Of a stretch of DNA of 64,000 bases, positions 31,458-43,215 are shown one piece after another. The notes below the pieces were generated by a model. The model did not search any database, was not told the DNA's origin, and saw only the letters and a list, made by a program, of their open reading frames with translations. Every line of letters begins with the position of its first letter. Within the stretch, counting starts at the first letter, position 1. The DNA comes from Calliopum simillimum (lineage: Eukaryota; Arthropoda; Insecta; Diptera; Lauxaniidae), in assembly GCA_951812925.1 (NCBI GenBank), contig OX638368.1, positions 83,806,909 to 83,870,908 of the forward strand, read 5' to 3'. The translations under genes were made by a program, and so were the position numbers.

Positions 31458-31793
31458 TTAAAATTTATTTTCCAAATACTTCTTTTCAAGATTCTTTTCT
31501 TCCTCAAGACGTTCGAGTTCTAGATTTCGTCTTCGCTGCTCTGAGGACGCATTGGAGTGCACTGATGTAATGATTGTTTTAGCACTTTTTCCATCGCATT
31601 CATTTTCAGCTGCATTGCATTCGCATTTGGAACACTTCCAGGGTCGATTAGCCACAGAATCGTTTACTCCAGCGCAGGAATAGTGGTACCATGTATCACA
31701 TACATCGCATTGGACCATCTCCGGCGAATCTTCCATTTGACATTGGCCACAGGAATTGCGGTTTTTTTGAGTTGGTGAATGGCAAATTATCAT
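31458..31793 (-). CDS. BEL PHD-finger segment, second copy
   Basis: 111 codons, identical to 26214-26549 except Thr for Ala in AKTIITSVHSN. All PHD zinc ligands are retained. Confidence 0.8.
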   Translation of the reverse strand: MIICHSPTQKNRNSCGQCQMEDSPEMVQCDVCDTWYHYSCAGVNDSVANRPWKCSKCECNAAENECDGKSAKTIITSVHSNASSEQRRRNLELERLEEEKNLEKKYLENKF

Positions 31794-31945
31794 TTTTTAT
31801 AATAATTTTGAAGAATGTTCAAAAGAAAACAGTTTTTCCAATTTTTGAAAGTTTTTTTATTAAAATTAAAAGTTTACTTCAAAATTATTAGTGTTTTAGA
31901 CAAGTTTTCTTTTGAAATTGAAAAATTAAATTCAATTTCTATTTG

Positions 31946-32876
31946 CTTGTATTTTCAAATAACTAGATTAAAATTATAAAAATTGTACAGTGGTTGTCTT
32001 CAAAGTGTTCGCAACATATACATAGCTTACACTAAAGTTTGTAAATTGATAAATCTAAGTTACTCGTCCCATTCATTTTGAAGTGTTCTTTTTACAAAAA
32101 AATATTTCTTGGTGAAAATTTGAGCGATATAAGAGAAAAAAAAATTTGAGCTGGTACGCTAGGCGTGGATTGCTTCATATACATAAAAAAAATGTTTAAA
32201 CATTAACTCAAAAAAACTTTTATGTAGTAAGAACCACAATTACCTGAAGTTGAAGGTTCCATTAAAACTTTTTTCACAAAAAAACTTTTTTTTTTAATAA
32301 AATGTACTATAAAAAAGCCAAAAAATTCCAATTTTTCACTGAGCGCGAACGAAAGCAAAAAAAGTAAATCTTTAACCGCGAATAACTTTCCAACTACATA
32401 GTAATGTTAAGTCAAAAATTTTTGTTGATTGTGACGCAGAATTTAATTATCTTTAAGCCGGTATCAAAGAAAGCCGGTACAATACGCCTTTGTGTGGCGA
32501 TTGATTGAAATAGTGAGAAAAACAACTGATGGGGATCGATTCTAGATTTATTTACGAACATTTTCCCGCAAGCCGCATGAATTAAACCGCTCGGTTTGGT
32601 CAGTTATGCACTTGCGGCATTATCTCCATACACAAAAAAAATACAGCAAAAAAATAAAACTAAACATTTTCGATTAATTTTGCGATGCTGAGTTTGAAAA
32701 TGGCATCAGAATTGCTGTAACTCATAACACTGCTTTTTGCAATATTTGAGGTTGTATAACAAAACAAGTTAATTTTTTTTTACATAAAACTTGATATGGT
32801 AATTAAAAGGTCTAGTTATTTTCTTTAAAACCTAATTTAAATTATTTCGATGTCTTTATTTATAAAAATTTTAGTA
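31946..32876. other. Intergenic, nothing recognised
   Basis: AT-rich with long A/T runs. No exon, inverted end or recognisable repeat was seen. Confidence 0.4.
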
Positions 32877-34246
32877 AGGGAATGTATCCGGGTATGAGAC
32901 GGGTTTTGTTTTTGAGCCATAACTTTTTACTGGTCAAACCGTTTCAGGTATTTTATATATCGTTCGAAAGGTAAGAACACACAACTTTCTTTTCAAGGAC
33001 GTAGAAAGTTATTTCATCACATTCAAAAGTTATGGCCAATTTTCTAAGCACTTTTTTTAAATTTTGTATCCGGGTATGAGACACTTAGAAAAATGCAATG
33101 AAAATCAGAAAATATGGAATAAAAACCCCATGACTGTGTATTAGCACAAATTTTTATTCATTTTTCGTTACATTAATATTGATATTTGATAGTTGCACTA
33201 GATTTTGGTTCCAAAAAAAAAATTTCCATATCGTTACAAATTTTGTATCCGGGTATGAGACATCTTTAAAAATGCAATATAAATTAGAAAATATGAAATT
33301 AAAACACCATAGCTGTACGTTAACACATGAATCATTACATACATGTCGATATATGACAGTTGCACACGATTTGGGTTCGAAAAAAAAGTGTCTCATACCC
33401 GGATACATGATGTGTCTCATACCCGAATACATGACACCTTTTAAAAAAGCTTAAAAGTAATGTTTTAACCATTTAAGCCCAAGATACAATTGTGCGAGAG
33501 CGAGATGCGAGTGCGAGTGCGATGCTAGTCTGCGATATCGCAGCGCAACCCAATATACAATAGTGCGAGACACGTCTGCGTTGCGACTGTCAAAATACAA
33601 GGAAAACGAAAAAATGTATGTCAAAATAAAAAAAAAAAAGTTAAAAAAAAAATTGTTTCAATTATTTTTTTTTTATTTTTTTTTTATTTTCTTTATATTT
33701 TCATTTTTCAATGTGCAAATAATTTTGTTTTTACAATCAACAAAAAATTTACAGCTTAAAATTTTTGCTCTCGCACATCAATTTTCATTTTTTCGAAAAC
33801 TGTTGCGTGCGTGATATCTCTCGCAGACGCAGTATTGTAAATTGCTTCATTTGTCTAAGTGTATTGAATATTTTTTTAACAACCAGAGCGTCGCGCACGC
33901 ACGCTTCTCGCACAATTGTATCTTGGGCTTTATATTTGCACAAACCCAAATCGTATCCCAATGTAGATATAAAACACTAAACGCTTACGCATGACACTTC
34001 CCATTTCCAGTTGATTAAATCCAAAATATAACACTTTGATTATAAAAGACTTTTTACAGTCGAGTTGTGACCTGAGGTGTATATCTTAAATAAGCAAGAA
34101 ATCTTTTCACTTCGGTGTTGGCTTAAAAACTTGGTCAAAGTAAGAGGATAGTTCGACAGTAGTCAGATTGGCAATATTAATTTTGCATCATAGAAAAAAT
34201 CAACTGTCTCATATCCGGAGGTGTCTCATATCCGGATACATTCCCC
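32877..34246. mobile_element. Phrase-repeat element, ends GGGAATGTATCC, TA target duplication
   Basis: AGGGAATGTATCCGGGTATG opens the element and GGATACATTCCCC closes it, flanked by TA. The phrase TATCCGGGTATGAGAC recurs at 32885, 33068 and 33247 and inverted at about 33390, 33413, 34207 and 34228. No coding remnant is seen. A MITE is inserted at 33476-33929. Confidence 0.7.
33476..33929. mobile_element. MITE, GCCCAAGATACAATTGTG family, copy 3
   Basis: AGCCCAAGATACAATTGTG opens and its complement closes the element. TTA flanks both ends (33473-33475, 33930-33932). The termini are rich in GCGAGTGCGAG-type words. 454 bp; TTA/TAA duplications suggest PIF/Harbinger, unproven. Confidence 0.8.
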
Positions 34247-34284
34247 TAAAATTTTCAAAATGAGATTTTTCAAAAACGGTCAGA

Positions 34285-34317
<33 letters not shown>

Positions 34318-35837
34318 CAGAAAAAAAGAAAAACTATCCAAGAATTTCATACGGATATTATAACTCAAATCATATAAATTTGTGCCAGTAGTTCTGGCTG
34401 CATGTGTATCAACCACAAGAAAAATATAGAGAAAGTATGCGCCAGTGGCTGCAAGTTTGAAGTCCCACAAAAGAGAATGTGCTTGATACCGGCTACATAG
34501 AAAGAGTATGTGCCAACGACTGCGTATATAATATTAGAATCAGCGCTTCCGAAACGGGCACTTTCAAAAATATTGGGTACTTGACCACTCTTGAGCACTT
34601 TCAAAATCTTGTTTGGGCACTCAGTTTTTGTTCAGGTACAAAATTAAATTTTCAGAGCCTGGGAGATAGCATTGTTCTCTGTTTAATTTATTTCCAAATA
34701 TTTAAATTGCCAAATTTTTAAAAGGCGGAAGACATGAATTTCGACATAAGTTTTAGTTTTCTTGCAAATTCCTCATACCAGAGGATAGGTCTATCGTCCT
34801 GTGTTATAAGGAAGCCTGAAAAAATGTACCCTTATCTGTATAGCCCCTTGAAATATCATTTTTTTGTTAAAAGGGTGGATGCCATGTCTATTTACTTAGC
34901 TTCATGAAATTTTAACAAAAACAAAGCAGGCTATAATTTGGACTAAGCCATAGTGTCATACTGAAGAAATTTACATTCAAATGTTTTTTGAAACTTATCA
35001 AAAGTGGCGGAGATATAGGACATTGCATTTTGAAGGATTTTTTTTTTTTTTTTTCTTGAGAAGCTATAACTTTAGTTCTACTTATCCAATTTTAAGTTTT
35101 ATCATGTTGAACGATCTGCTTTAAATTAAATTACACATAAGCCAAAAATTCACTAAAAAAAAGTTGTTTTCTCCAATTTTACACTTTAATTTTTTGTCCA
35201 AAAAGTAGTTATAAGTATAGTCTATAAATCCTCCAAGATTTAGCTTGGAACCACATGTGGTTCTCCAGAAAACAAATGTAACTTCTAGGAGGCTTTTTGA
35301 TGCAAATAGTGAGTCACACGATAAAGAGTATACACTCAAAAAACTTTGTAGGTAAAGTAACAGTCAAAATTTACAGTCAATTTTGAATTTTACAGTTGAC
35401 TACAACTGTAAAAATAGTAATTTTTCTATGAAAATACATTTTTGATTGTAAATCGACAGTTATTTTTATTTCTACCGTGAAGGTAAGTAAAATACATTTT
35501 GCAGTTAAATTTTGCAGTCATTTCTAGAGACATAAAATGACGGATATTGACGGTTTTTAACAGTCAGAAACTATTATTTTCAGGTCAAAATCAGGTACAT
35601 ATCTAATACGTCGCCAAAAAAGTATTGAGAATTATTACGCGACTTTAAAATTTTACCTTTAGCGCGGCCAAAGAGTTTCCCTTTAAAAAACTTTAATGAA
35701 ATAAAAATTTTATTTATCTATAGATAAGTTAGCAAGTTTTTTCTTGTGTAAAAATTAACAAATTTATTTGTTTGAAAGAAATAAAAAAAGAAAACAATCT
35801 GTGAATTTTATTTTCAATTAATAAATTTATTGATTAA
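34247..35837. other. Intergenic with a poly-T tract and an ACAGTCAAAATTTACAG repeat cluster
   Basis: A T-run of about 30 lies at 34288-34318. Two related blocks (GTATGCGCCAGTGGCTGC and GTATGTGCCAACGACTGC) lie at 34435 and 34506. 35335-35600 carries repeated CAGTCAAAATTTACAG-like words in both orientations, probably a decayed MITE. No gene is recognised. Confidence 0.4.
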
Positions 35838-35976
35838 GAGCCGGACAGGATAGTTGGGCAACTATCCGATTCTACAATGGCGGCATATGAGAACGATCAC
35901 ACGAGCGATTTGCTATACAAACACGATCAAGACAAGATAGTTGTGCAACTATTTTGTCTGCCGTGTGTCCAGGCTC
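35838..35976. mobile_element. 139-bp MITE flanked by TTAA
   Basis: GAGCCGGACA and, inverted, GAGCCTGGACA form the ends, and both flanks are TTAA (piggyBac-like target). GATAGTTGGGCAACTATC near the left end is a perfect small palindrome, with a related one near the right end. Confidence 0.65.
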
Positions 35977-36331
35977 TTAAGTGCTTGAGTTGAGATAGCT
36001 GAACCAGGTAAGTAATGTGTTTGTTCGCTTAGGGCTAGTTAACATAAGCTGTTTTTTATGGACTCTTTATCTGGGCTTCTCCTAAGCACATTCATTTATC
36101 TGGCTAAAGTTAAGCAAATTTGTTGTTGCTTTCTCATACATTTCTCGGAATGTGCTAACACAAGCCCATATAAAGTGTCCACAAATACACAGCTATAGAC
36201 ATTCATAATCAAAATAATCATGAATTTGTTTGCTTAATGATTAAAACCATGGTTGAATTACCTTGGTTGCAGCGAGAACAAATGCTGCTTCTTCTTAAAC
36301 TACGAAAATGTCAAAATTCTTTGATTTGGTT

Positions 36332-36616
36332 CTAGTCTTTTGACAGCAAGTCAAGATCAGAGTTCCATTTTTTTTTATTTTGACAACTTGCCATAACCAT
36401 TGTTATTGAATCATGGTCCATATCCAACTTTAAGGCTCCAATATAAAGAAGGGCAGCGCGTGCAGCGCGGGCATTATAAGCTTTGACAGTTGATTTAAAA
36501 ACATAGCTCTTTATGGAGAGTGATACATACAGAAAAGCGAACAACGCACGCGCTGTGTTCAATGCGTAGAGTTGACCAACTTTAAACTTTTTGAACGCAT
36601 CATTTGCGTTTGACAT
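36332..36616 (-). CDS. Hypothetical 94-aa ORF overlapping an inverted repeat
   Basis: It opens MSNANDAFKKFKVGQLYALN and includes ARAARAALLYIGALKLDMDH and KKKWNSDLDLLSKD. There is no recognised domain. About a third of it lies in the left arm of the perfect inverted repeat 36470-36849, whose other arm encodes the same peptide on the plus strand. It may be a transposon gene fragment. Confidence 0.25.
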   Translation of the reverse strand: MSNANDAFKKFKVGQLYALNTARALFAFLYVSLSIKSYVFKSTVKAYNARAARAALLYIGALKLDMDHDSITMVMASCQNKKKWNSDLDLLSKD

Positions 36617-36849
36617 TTCGTTTCTTTTGTTTATTTATTTAGTCCGCACTTATACTAGGAAATTCTATTAAAGAAATTCTTGTCTATTTCCTTTTGTGAA
36701 TTTGTTTTGCGTTTACACACAAAAATTTAAATTTTTCTGTGTTTCAACTCTACGCATTGAACACAGCGCGTGCGTTGTTCGCTTTTCTGTATGTATCACT
36801 CTCCATAAAGAGCTATGTTTTTAAATCAACTGTCAAAGCTTATAATGCC
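36470..36849. repeat. Inverted repeat with two apparently identical 106-bp arms
   Basis: 36470-36575 and 36744-36849 appear identical in inverse orientation (ATAAGCTTTGACAGTTG through CAATGCGTAGAGTTGA), separated by 168 bp. The lack of divergence points to a recent inverted duplication. Confidence 0.85.
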
Positions 36850-37208
36850 CCTGTCACAATAAATGTAAGGTCAAAGGAAATGAAAATGACTATTTTTGTT
36901 TTGAATTGATTGTATTTTATATTTTTTTTTTTTTTTTTTTGTCATAAACTATTTTCCATACATTTTTCAAAAACTGCATAAATCTAAACTTGGGATTTTC
37001 CTAAGTTCAATTACCAACAAAATGAGCTATGTTAGTTAAAAATCGGTCTCCATTTATTTAATTTTAACAAGTTTCCTTGTTTTTTTTTTTTCAATTTTTT
37101 TATTTGATATAAGTAATTTTCATTATCATTTTCGTCACACGCTTAGTGCCCTGCTGTGCTTCTTTTTCACCAGTAGTATCGTTCTGCCTGGAATGATTGT
37201 GTTTGAGT

Positions 37209-38396
37209 TCAGCAACCAATTGTACCTTTTTGTTGAATTATAGTTGGCAATGGCCTATATACTTCATCTCTATGTGGGTTCGCTTTTTTAGGTGGATGCG
37301 AAAAATCGCTATTGTTATCACTATCAGAATTTGCGAGGCGCTTTCTTTTTGAATCTGGAGTACCTACTATATTTGGCATTGAATCATCTGTGCTACCAAT
37401 TACCCCACTTATATTTTTGGAATTTCAAAATCACTATCAGATACACTCTTATAACGTTTTCTTTTCTCGACTAAAAATTCTGCCCTTTAAAGATGCAGAA
37501 TTTTATAAATGTTGACCTGAATCAAAAAATGTTGACCTGTTCAAGTTTACAATAGATCAGAAAAAATGCAACATTTTTTTCAATGTTTAGATATTGGCTA
37601 CACTGTTATTTACTTTTGACGAACACACAACAGATTTTTCATTTGTTTCTTTTAAAAATTAACGCTTGAAATGTGTGGCAAGGAAATTATATTTGAAGGT
37701 AAATATCTCCGTCTTATGCAATCTTTAGAATTTATCGGAAAATTTTTATAGGATATCTTGTTGATGAACCCATGCTGGAGTCCTCACCATGCAGAGCTGT
37801 GGAAAATAATGAAAAAATAATGGTGATGAACTTGTAATTAATTTCTTATGCAATAAATTACACCAAAAGCAGTTTTTTTTTTGTCCATTTCGAAGTTATT
37901 TTTGTTTTATTTATTTGTTTAAGTTTTTATTTATTTACCGCGAATAACAGTTTCAAATTATTGACATGACAAATGTCAAAACAGCATCAAATTTTTTTAC
38001 AGTTGGTAGCACTTACAAGACAGAATTCTTTGCACCTTCGAATTTTACGGGTCAAAAAATTCTACATTTTTTGCATTTTAAATGTAGCATTTTTTCAGAA
38101 ACGAACACGACTAGTTTTACAGGTCAGACTTTTTTTTTAGAAACGAACGGAAAAAATGCGACTTTCAAAAAGAGGGCAGAAAAAATGCAGAATTTTTTTC
38201 AGAAAAGAAAACGCTATTAGTATTACCTATTCGACTATCATCGGCAAAAGCACTGCCCAGTGAATTCATAGCTTCTGCAGCTGGCATTAATTCTGTTGAT
38301 AATCGGGATTACAGTATTTCTGAACTGAGGACAAAAGAATTGCCAAGCCAATTTCATGTTCCGGAATGATCCATTTAGAGTTTGATTGCAATTCAT
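37209..38396 (-). pseudogene. Coding-like blocks of an unknown nuclear-type protein, broken
   Basis: Block 1, 38396-38227, lies between a TTTTTTTAG acceptor and an AATAG|GTAATA donor and reads ELQSNSKWIIPEHEIGL, a frame change, then LMPAAEAMNSLGSAFADDSR. Block 2, 37458-37209, reads YKSVSDSDFEIPKI, a frame change, then VGTPDSKRKRLANSDSDNNS and PPKKANPHRDEVYRPLPT to TGA. The charge pattern (SDSD, KRKR) is protein-like, but both blocks need a frameshift, and block 1 is also open in another frame. I recognise no family. Confidence 0.25.
37671..37837 (+). CDS. Possible two-exon micro-ORF (37 aa)
   Basis: ATG at 37671 (MCGKEIIFEG), a donor GAAG|GTAAAT at 37698, an acceptor TTTTTATAG, then YLVDEPMLESSPCRAVENN to TAA at 37837, with AATAAA about 13 bp after the stop. 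The splice sites and poly(A) signal are plausible, but the peptide is short and unknown. Confidence 0.25.
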
Positions 38397-39040
38397 CTAA
38401 AAAAAAAATTATTTAGATATATATAAATTAAATTAAACAACTTTCTGCACTAACCAGTTATATTATATATTGTATGTGCACTTTGAGAATGTGTTGATGG
38501 CACATATTGAATTAACACAAAATTTGGCTTAATAAAGTTTTTTTCAACACCGCTTTTCACCATTTTATTCATAAAAATGAATGTTTTGTCAGAGAATAAT
38601 GATTTCAGCTCAGAACGAAAATTTCGTTTATAAATTTGTTTTATATTTTTTTTTTATATCACGTCAACCGTTTTTCAGATTAACGAACAAAAATAAAAAA
38701 TAGTGACAAAATATTTCTACAAACGAACAGAACGAAAGAGAATTTCCGAGTACGACAAACTGTGTACTCGTTTCTCAAAAAAATTTCCTCGTGTAAATGT
38801 ACACTTATGAATAATTTTCGCAGTTGATAAAATAAATTAAAAAATAAATAAGTTCAAAATGAAGGAAAAACATATAAGCGAAGTGCAGGAGCCTGTCTGC
38901 CTATATAATGAAGGCCATTTTGAGTATATTTGAAACCGCGTATACGCGTTCTATGTAACAGTACACGCATTACTTGCTTGTATTATCATGTGTATGATGC
39001 GCACGCTGCACGCGCTGCCCTGTATATACTGGCGCCTTTA
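38397..39040. other. Intergenic, nothing recognised
   Basis: No gene or complete element was seen. Isolated palindromic words such as CGCGTATACGCG occur near 38936. Confidence 0.35.
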
Positions 39041-39372
39041 AGGGCCGTCCAAACGTACAGTCTTACCTGCGTTCTAGTTCGTGCAAACTAGAGATATTGC
39101 GCATACTTTTTTTATCGCGTCCACAGGACACAGGCAAGTCTGTGCAGTTTTCGGTATACTTCATATTCATAGTAACATGACGTATTGCAAAAATATTATT
39201 TTTATTTGAATTGTCTTTTCATTTGTATATTTTCCAAAATGGATCAATGAAAAAACGCATAATTTTCATAGCAGAGCTATCACATGCAATATAAATGCAT
39301 TTGAAGACTGCAATTTAAGCGACAGTTTGCGCAGGCAAGTCTTGAGGTAAAATTGTGCGTGTAGACGGCCCT
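39041..39372. mobile_element. 332-bp MITE, AGGGCCGTC ends, TTA target duplication
   Basis: AGGGCCGTCCAAACG on the left and AGGGCCGTCTACACG inverted on the right, with TTA directly outside both (39038-39040, 39373-39375). The sub-block 39240-39310 is shared with 28765-28850. Confidence 0.7.
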
Positions 39373-39436
39373 TTAGGGGTTAAATATTCTGAAATTAAAC
39401 ATATCCATTTTCATGCATAACATTAAACACATCGTG

Positions 39437-39785
39437 ACTTTACTGTCAAAACACAAAAGAGGACAAAACTTATCGTGACTTTACTGTCAAATCACAAAAG
39501 AGGAGAAAACTTGAAGTCGCCATTTTAAGAAGTCAAATTTCAATTTTTCTGTCAAAGTACAAAAGAGGAGAAAACTGACCGTAACTTTTCTGTCAAAGTA
39601 CAAAAGAGGCGAAAACTGACCGTAACTTTTCTGTCAAAGTACGAAAGAGGAGAAATCTTACCGTAACTTTTCTGTCAAAGTACAAAAGAGGAGAAATCTT
39701 ACCGTAACTTTTCTGTCAAAGTACAAAAGAGGAGAAATCTTACCGTAACTTTTCTGTCAAAGTACAAAAAAGGAGAAAAACAAGC
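39437..39785. repeat. 41-bp minisatellite upstream of ssh
   Basis: GTCAAAGTACAAAAGAGGAG starts at 39551, 39592, 39633, 39674, 39715 and 39756, exactly 41 bp apart. Two diverged units stand at 39445 and 39486. It lies about 280 bp upstream of the ssh start codon, so it may fall in its promoter region. Confidence 0.9.
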
Positions 39786-40064
39786 GAAATGGTCGGCCAT
39801 TTTTATTAAATTGACAATTGACGTTGTTCAACATTAACTTAAGAATTTCTGTTGTCTTCTCCTCTGTGTGTTTTCGCTGCAAAGAAAAAAATTGTTTTTC
39901 GATGTAGACTTTTTCACTGTGTTTCGTTTTATGTGCGATTTATAAATGAAAGAATAATAATATTAAATTGAGTAGCTAAAAATGATTTTGTGATTTTAAA
40001 GCAAACCCAACGAAATAGTGCACAACTTCCAGGAAGCAAACAAAACGCGAATAAAAAGAAAGAA

Positions 40065-40127
40065 ATGGCTTTAGTGACAGTGCAAAGATCGTCAAGTGTT
40101 GCTGACTCCCCCCAGTGCTCCAATTCG
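40065..40127 (+). CDS. ssh: Slingshot (cofilin phosphatase), first coding exon
   Basis: Slingshot is a dual-specificity phosphatase that activates cofilin by dephosphorylation and so drives actin filament turnover. The exon encodes MALVTVQRSSSVADSPQC and NS; MALVTVQRS is the hallmark start of fly and vertebrate Slingshot proteins. The start context GAAATGG is good. The exon ends at a strong donor (TCG|GTAAGAAAG) in phase 0, which fits the next exon at 63054. The 5' UTR lies upstream, after about 39800. The following intron is 22,926 bp and full of transposons. Confidence 0.85.
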
Positions 40128-41519
40128 GTAAGAAAGTGAGAAAAAGTCACAAAAAAAAAAAATCGAGACGAGACTCCACTTGGAACCTTAAAACGAAAAT
40201 TGCCCAATGACTCAAGCAGGAAATGTTCCAAATGACTACGGGGAAAAGAAGAAGGTGAAAATAAAATTGTAAAAATTCTATAAATTTGCTTAGTGAAATT
40301 TAAAGAGAAAAAAAAAAATGATTATGAAAGTGTTCACAAAAAAAAAATCAGGAAAAAAAAATGTTCTCATCTTCTGGTTTTATTGTTGCTTTTATTTTGG
40401 GTTTTGTACGCCGTCGATGTGCAAAAAAGGAAAAAGTGCGTTGCGCAAATACAAAAATAAAAAAACACTCATTTCTTCCGTTTCGTTTTCTCTTTCGCAA
40501 GTTATTTTTTCTATTGTATTTTTTGGTTTTTTTTGTTTTGCTTGCGGTAATTAATAGGATAATGAATGAATGATAGATGGATAAATTGATGAATGGATTA
40601 ACTGATCGCAGCGCACTGTCGTCGTTAGCTACGGCGTGACAGACAAAAATATTGAAATGTGTAAATATTGAAATGTATAAAAATCTTCCCCCAAATCGCC
40701 AAGGTTACGCCTCTGCCAGTTGTTGCACACAAATTGTTTTTCAAGGTACATATTTACAATTTTTATTTTGGTTTTCATTTGTGTCTTCTTATTTGTAAAA
40801 TTTCTAAAATTGAGCTATAATTTCCATTTGATAATGGATCATTAGTTTTGTTTGATGAGCTTATATCTTTGACGTTAGACAAAAAGGTCTTAAGTCAAAA
40901 AATTGCATTTTCGGTTTTTGATTGGGTTTAACTCAATTTTTATTTTCTTTTTCGTTTGTTATTAACGACTAAAGTCTAGCACAACTGCTATCGTAATAAT
41001 TTAGTCTTTAGGCAATAAGTCAGAAAAAACTATTTAAAAATTACATTGTGCTCGAATCGGAGCATTTTTTTTCTAACATTGATGGGAGCCATGTAGTAAA
41101 CGAAATTCGGGCACGCTGATTTTAATGGTCATAGTCATTTTTATGGTTTGGCTCTTCTTTTTGAGATATTCTAGTTTGAAAATTTGTCTAAAAAAAATAA
41201 ATTTTAATAAATAACAGGTATTTTTTTTTTCCATTTCAACCATTTTTTTAACAGATACGTATTCGGTTTGGTCAAATTTTTTACTTTTGTAACTTATTGA
41301 GTATTCACGACTGCCGTAAGTGCAGCGAAATCTTAAAAAAACTTTTTTTGGCACTATTTAGAGTTTTTTACATGCAAATAACATTTTTTTCCACAAATTT
41401 ATTGTATTTTTGATATCGGCGAAAAGAAATCATTTATTCATCTGTCAGAGCAAAACTTAATCGGTTGATCATATTAAGTTTAAAAACTAAGAAAATTAAC
41501 AATTGTGCGAAATTAAACA

Positions 41520-42641
41520 ATGTTTGCGGAAAATTTACTATTCCGTCAAGCAAGCGTGGTATTACTTGAGAAACCGCTAAAGTGTATTATTTATACTTTG
41601 AAGAACATATACATAGTTCGTGATGTGGAATGGGCCCCGTCTATCATATGTACAGGATGCTTAGTGCGGTTAACGGAATGGAATAAAGGCAAAATCAATT
41701 GAATGCCTTTTGGTGTTGCAATGATTTTGTTGACCTCATAAGTACATGATCCAGAAAAATGTTATGCGTACTTGAATTCTAGTTATGGATTAAACAGAAC
41801 AAAAAAACGTTAATTGGAATACAAGCCAACAAAATTTATTCAGTTGCCATTGCCGCATTCAGGTGTTATTCCCATTTTAATCAGACCAACTCCAACGAGT
41901 GAATATTTGCAACCATCATTAGGAAGCATCTGGAGAATCAATTCAACATCAAATGTAAATCCACAATACAAGCACATCGAAATTACTCAATATAGTTTAG
42001 ATATCATTGTACGACGTCGCATGTTATCGGAACGACAGTCGATTGCCGTAGCCAAGGAACTAAAACAAATGAACGTTTTAGCACCAGATGTTTGAGTATA
42101 TGAGGAGTGTTTTTTCAAAAGGGCTTATAACCAAAAGTAATGTCATAAACATTATTTGCATAATAATCGATTAGTGGATAAATCTGATTTTTTTTAACTA
42201 ATTGTAATTAATTTCAAGCCATCAGGTAAACTTTTCGTGAAAAAAGAACCCAATTTTATTTATTTATAGCAAAGTATCAGGCAATTAATATTATGATACT
42301 ACTTTTGCCTCGTTTTGGTTATAAGCCCTTTTGAAAAAAAAACTCCTCATATGGTACATATGGTTGTCAGCATAATTTTACACATTTTTTTCAGTCAACT
42401 GAGAATAATCCCTTTGCTTATTGCAAAAACATCAGATTACTTTCGACAATGCACAACATATCAATCTAAAGAGTGGATATTGTTCATTGATTCCTCCAAG
42501 AACAGTCTGAAGGCAGTTCTTCTTCATATCAATAATGAGAAAAATTCTGTTCCAATCGCACTTAACACTGACACTAAAGAAACCTATACATCATTGAAAA
42601 AGATGACCACCAATGGAAAATTTGTCCCGACTTTAAAGTAA
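41520..42641 (+). pseudogene. Decayed transposon protein with FIDSS-SLKAVLLH motif
   Basis: Three open blocks: 41520-41702 (VEWAPSIICTGCLVRLTEWN), 41814-42095 (LQPSLGSIWRINSTSNVN and LSERQSIAVAKELKQMN), and 42315-42641 (EWILFIDSSKNSLKAVLLHI, SVPIALNTDTKETY). The last resembles a recurring invertebrate transposon-associated protein with LFIDSS-x-SLKAVLLHNGN followed by a SVPIAHS-like segment. The superfamily is not known to me. Stops, frame changes and the MITE at 42101 break it. Confidence 0.45.
42101..42349. mobile_element. 249-bp MITE, TGAGGAGTG ends, TA target duplication
   Basis: TGAGGAGTGTTTTTTCAAAA and its complement form the ends, flanked by TA at 42099-42100 and 42350-42351. The interior is the AAAGTAATGTCAT core. 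Relatives: 55311-55550, and the end regions at 58025 and 62888. Confidence 0.85.
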
Positions 42642-43070
42642 TAGCCCTTTTGAGAGGAATGGAAATAGGATACACAAAAATATTTGATTTAAATTTGTGA
42701 AAAAAAATATATTTCCATGTAAAAAATAAAAAATTTTTACAAAATTTTTTTTTTGCATTTTGTTGTTCTTTTTGTGGGCGTAAGCACTCAATAGAATGCA
42801 AAAGTCAAAAATTTTACAAACTGTTAAAAAAATGGTTGAAATGGATAAAAATATATCTAATTTTAATTTAAAATTTTATTTTTTTTTAGTCAAATTTTCA
42901 AACTTGAATATCTCGAAAACAATAGCCAAACCGTAAAAATGACTATGACCATTGAAATCAGCCCGAATTATGTTTACTACATGGGTCCCATTAATGTTAG
43001 AATTTCCGACTAGCACAGTGTTATTATTAAACTGTTTTCAATTTAATTTTACCTAAAACTCCTTAAGACC

Positions 43071-43215
43071 CAGGGCTATCGCAATCACTTCAATCGCAGC
43101 TTTTCACTGCGATTTCGAAACGACAATTACGTTTTCAAAACACTGCGGACACTTCACTTTTCCAGAATTTTTCGGAATTTTAACTGCGGTCAAAAATTCA
43201 AAAACGACAGCCCTG
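43071..43215. mobile_element. 145-bp hAT MITE with 8-bp target duplication
   Basis: CAGGGCTATCG and, inverted, CAGGGCTGTCG form the ends. A perfect direct repeat TTAAGACC lies at 43063-43070 and 43216-43223. It sits in the right arm of the 40858-43258 foldback, so it is the younger insertion. Confidence 0.85.

Larger units (their letters stand above)
30603..31945 (-). mobile_element. Second copy of the BEL 5' segment (1,343 bp)
   Basis: It matches 25359-26701 over exactly 1,343 bp without indels; I saw two substitutions (T to G near 31200, C to T near 31567). It starts at the satellite junction and ends at CAATTTCTATTTG, both points inside the longer copy. It therefore looks like a segmental copy, not an independent retrotransposition. 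Confidence 0.85.

Noticed and set aside
32877..34246. A protein-coding region in the GGGTATGAGAC repeats
   Set aside because: Open frames at 33154-33454 arise from inverted copies of the same block on both strands and have no domain.
39437..39785. A CRISPR array
   Set aside because: The 41-bp units are contiguous without unique spacers, and the DNA is eukaryotic.
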